DNA of 64,000 nucleotides, taken from assembly GCF_025353885.1 (NCBI RefSeq), contig NZ_JANXNX010000082.1, positions 1-64,000 of the forward strand. Reading direction: 5' to 3'. Below the pieces are notes generated by a model, which saw only the letters and a program-made list of their open reading frames with translations, was not told the DNA's origin and did not search any database. Within the stretch, counting starts at the first letter, position 1; the number at the start of each line of letters is the position of its first letter. A program made the translations under genes and the position numbers. Shown in pieces: positions 63,020 through 64,000 of the stretch. The DNA comes from Sphingomonas sp. Its GTDB lineage: Bacteria; Pseudomonadota; Alphaproteobacteria; Sphingomonadales; Sphingomonadaceae.

Positions 63020-63483
63020 AGCAACGCTCCATCGTAGCGGGGGCCCGATGGCTTAGCCAGATGTTCCCACTGGGTAAGCCATAACGACGAAAACCAGCGC
63101 GCGCAGGCTCCGCTCATCGAAGATCTGTCGGAATTGGCGATACTGTCGATCCAGATCGTCTTGGCGCCCATCAGTCGCCCGACCACGACGCAGAACAGGC
63201 CAGGCAAGGCGCCAGTGGTAATGATGAAGTCAGGGTTTGCCTGACGAACGATCGACCAGGACCGCCACAGGCAGTAAAGCGCGCGGATCGGCTGGTTACG
63301 GTTCGAGTCAGGCAAAAGGTAGATGCGGTTGATGCCTTCGCGAATTGCGAGGTCGTAATTTGTCGTTGCATATTCCACCTCGAACCCCGCGAAAGCGGGA
63401 CGCAACAGCATTAACTCTTCCCAGTGACCACCGGGCGAGGCCACCGCGAGCAACTTTATTTGGTCAGTTCTTGATCTTTTCAT
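63016..63483 (-). CDS. PssD/Alg14-like glycosyltransferase subunit, copy 1
   Basis: A 155-residue Alg14/PssD-family protein, with SPGGHWEELM, DFIITTGALPGLFC and AKTIWIDSIANSD. It is the first gene of the trio; its stop overlaps the PssE-like start by four bases (ATGA). By eye more than half its residues match the copy 2 protein, strongly over the two core motifs, with more differences in the middle (residues 35-75). A fast-diverging duplicate with a different acceptor is one explanation. Confidence 0.85.
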   Translation of the reverse strand: MKRSRTDQIKLLAVASPGGHWEELMLLRPAFAGFEVEYATTNYDLAIREGINRIYLLPDSNRNQPIRALYCLWRSWSIVRQANPDFIITTGALPGLFCVVVGRLMGAKTIWIDSIANSDRSSMSGACARWFSSLWLTQWEHLAKPSGPRYDGALL

Positions 63484-63677
63484 GAGCCGAAAAATCGCTT
63501 TCGCTTAATCGTACGCGTCCCCCAGCGAAGCGTCCGGCCATCCTGATGTATAACTGTTTCGTTAGCATTCGATTAGCAATAATTTGCCCCTGACATGATT
63601 TGCAGTTCGTCGCAACTGTGGCTCGCTTTATCGCCGCGAACTTGATCCGAAATGGAGCAGGTTATCCGTAAATACGG

Positions 63678-63708
63678 TTGACCCTGAAAAAGGATGCATT
63701 CTTATAGT
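63678..63708 (+). promoter_or_regulatory. Sigma70-type promoter for the right-edge flippase
   Basis: TTGACC (63678-63683) and TTATAG (63702-63707) are 18 bases apart, close to the consensus -35 and -10. The expected start of transcription is near 63714, about 45 bases before the flippase start used here. The TGCAACGCAACAT motif overlaps the region from -10 onward. Confidence 0.6.
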
Positions 63709-63720
63709 GCAACGCAACAT
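63708..63720 (+). promoter_or_regulatory. TGCAACGCAACAT operator candidate over the flippase promoter
   Basis: This 13-base site matches the pattern TGCARYGCAACAT found twice before phaP. It overlaps the likely transcription start, a position suited to repression. The common regulator is not identified. Confidence 0.45.
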
Positions 63721-63758
63721 TTTTCCTTATGGTCCTCGGGAATAATGAATGGATCGGC

Positions 63759-64000
63759 ATGGCCGTCAACAAGCGCCTTGTAACCAATATCGCCTCGATG
63801 ACCTTGTGGCAGGTCGGCAATTATCTGGTGCCTCTGCTGACATACCCATTTTTGACGCGCGTCCTCGACGTGCGAGGCTATGGCCAGTTCACGTTCAGTT
63901 TCGGAATCATCGCCTATTTCGTGCTGATTACCGATTGGGGCTTCGGCATGAGCGCCAGTGCCGAAGTGGCTCAGAACCGGGACGATCCCGCCCGCATATC
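63759..64000 (+). CDS. Polysaccharide flippase Wzx-like, N-terminal part (cut by window edge)
   Basis: The frame stays open to the end of the window with about 80 codons. It begins MAVNKRLVTNIASMTLWQVGNYL and continues LLTYPFLTRVLDVRGYGQFTF, a typical start for oligosaccharide flippases of the PST/Wzx family, and is membrane-embedded throughout. The ATG at 63759 has GGATC upstream; an in-frame ATG at 63729 is possible. The neighbouring PssD-PssE-PssD trio is divergent from it. Confidence 0.82.
   Translation, partial: MAVNKRLVTNIASMTLWQVGNYLVPLLTYPFLTRVLDVRGYGQFTFSFGIIAYFVLITDWGFGMSASAEVAQNRDDPARI

Noticed and set aside
1-64000. CRISPR array, prophage or rRNA operon
   Set aside because: No regularly spaced direct repeats, phage structural genes or rRNA sequence were seen anywhere in the window.

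Overview
The window looks like a chromosomal segment of a high-GC alphaproteobacterium, most probably a sphingomonad (Sphingomonas or a close relative). The evidence is the set of alphaproteobacterial genes (MipZ, a DivK-like receiver, MucR, CarD, DUF3572, a K+-independent H+-pyrophosphatase, PHB synthase with phasin), the infA-maf-RNase E/G-yacG-tRNA-Phe and miaB-phoH-ybeY-corC blocks, and a sphingan-like polysaccharide region at the right end. The species call is inference; no rRNA gene is present.

Layout. 1-1655: insertion-sequence debris (an IS256-family transposase cut at its 3' end, inserted into an IS3-family remnant), lying off the 3' end of tRNA-Phe. 1656-8759: minus-strand housekeeping genes: tRNA-Phe, yacG, a short RNase E/G, maf, infA, hppA, thiL, murA, clpS. 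8800-11191: polyhydroxybutyrate module (phaC, phaP) with a repeated palindromic operator candidate in front of phaP. 11289-24102: alaC, recF, carD, an efflux pump, tRNA-Gln, a ppx/gppA homologue, rlmE, an M23 peptidase and a Suv3-like helicase/S4 protein/ferredoxin group. 24109-30033: lipid cyclopropanation, a Tat-exported molybdoenzyme with cytochrome b and a TauE-type exporter, rlmN and small genes. 30165-40238: outer-membrane barrel, dnaN, phosphoglucomutase/phosphomannomutase, MipZ with an overlapping J-domain protein, panC, a run of small hydrolases, and a DivK-like regulator. 40403-54093: unknown small genes, dps with an ATP-dependent DNA ligase, rhlE, Fe-S carrier, tsaB-rimI, mucR, a Fur-family regulator, and the miaB-phoH-ybeY-corC block.

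54251-64000 is the most accessory-looking part: a large secreted beta-propeller protein resembling GH74 enzymes, two flippase genes (one cut by the window edge), a GT4 glycosyltransferase, an O-antigen ligase/polymerase-like protein, UDP-glucose dehydrogenase, and an unusual PssD-PssE-PssD trio of split glycosyltransferase subunits. Together with the phosphoglucomutase at 32.5-33.9 kb these suggest synthesis and export of a glucuronic-acid-containing exopolysaccharide.

Two non-coding signals connect distant parts of the window. A TGCARYGCAACAT motif occurs twice before phaP and once just downstream of a good sigma70 promoter before the right-edge flippase, with a related site before phosphoglucomutase, which could link carbon storage to exopolysaccharide. 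A long-stem extragenic palindrome occurs at 12.5 kb and, in opposite orientation, at 54.2 kb, with shorter relatives elsewhere.
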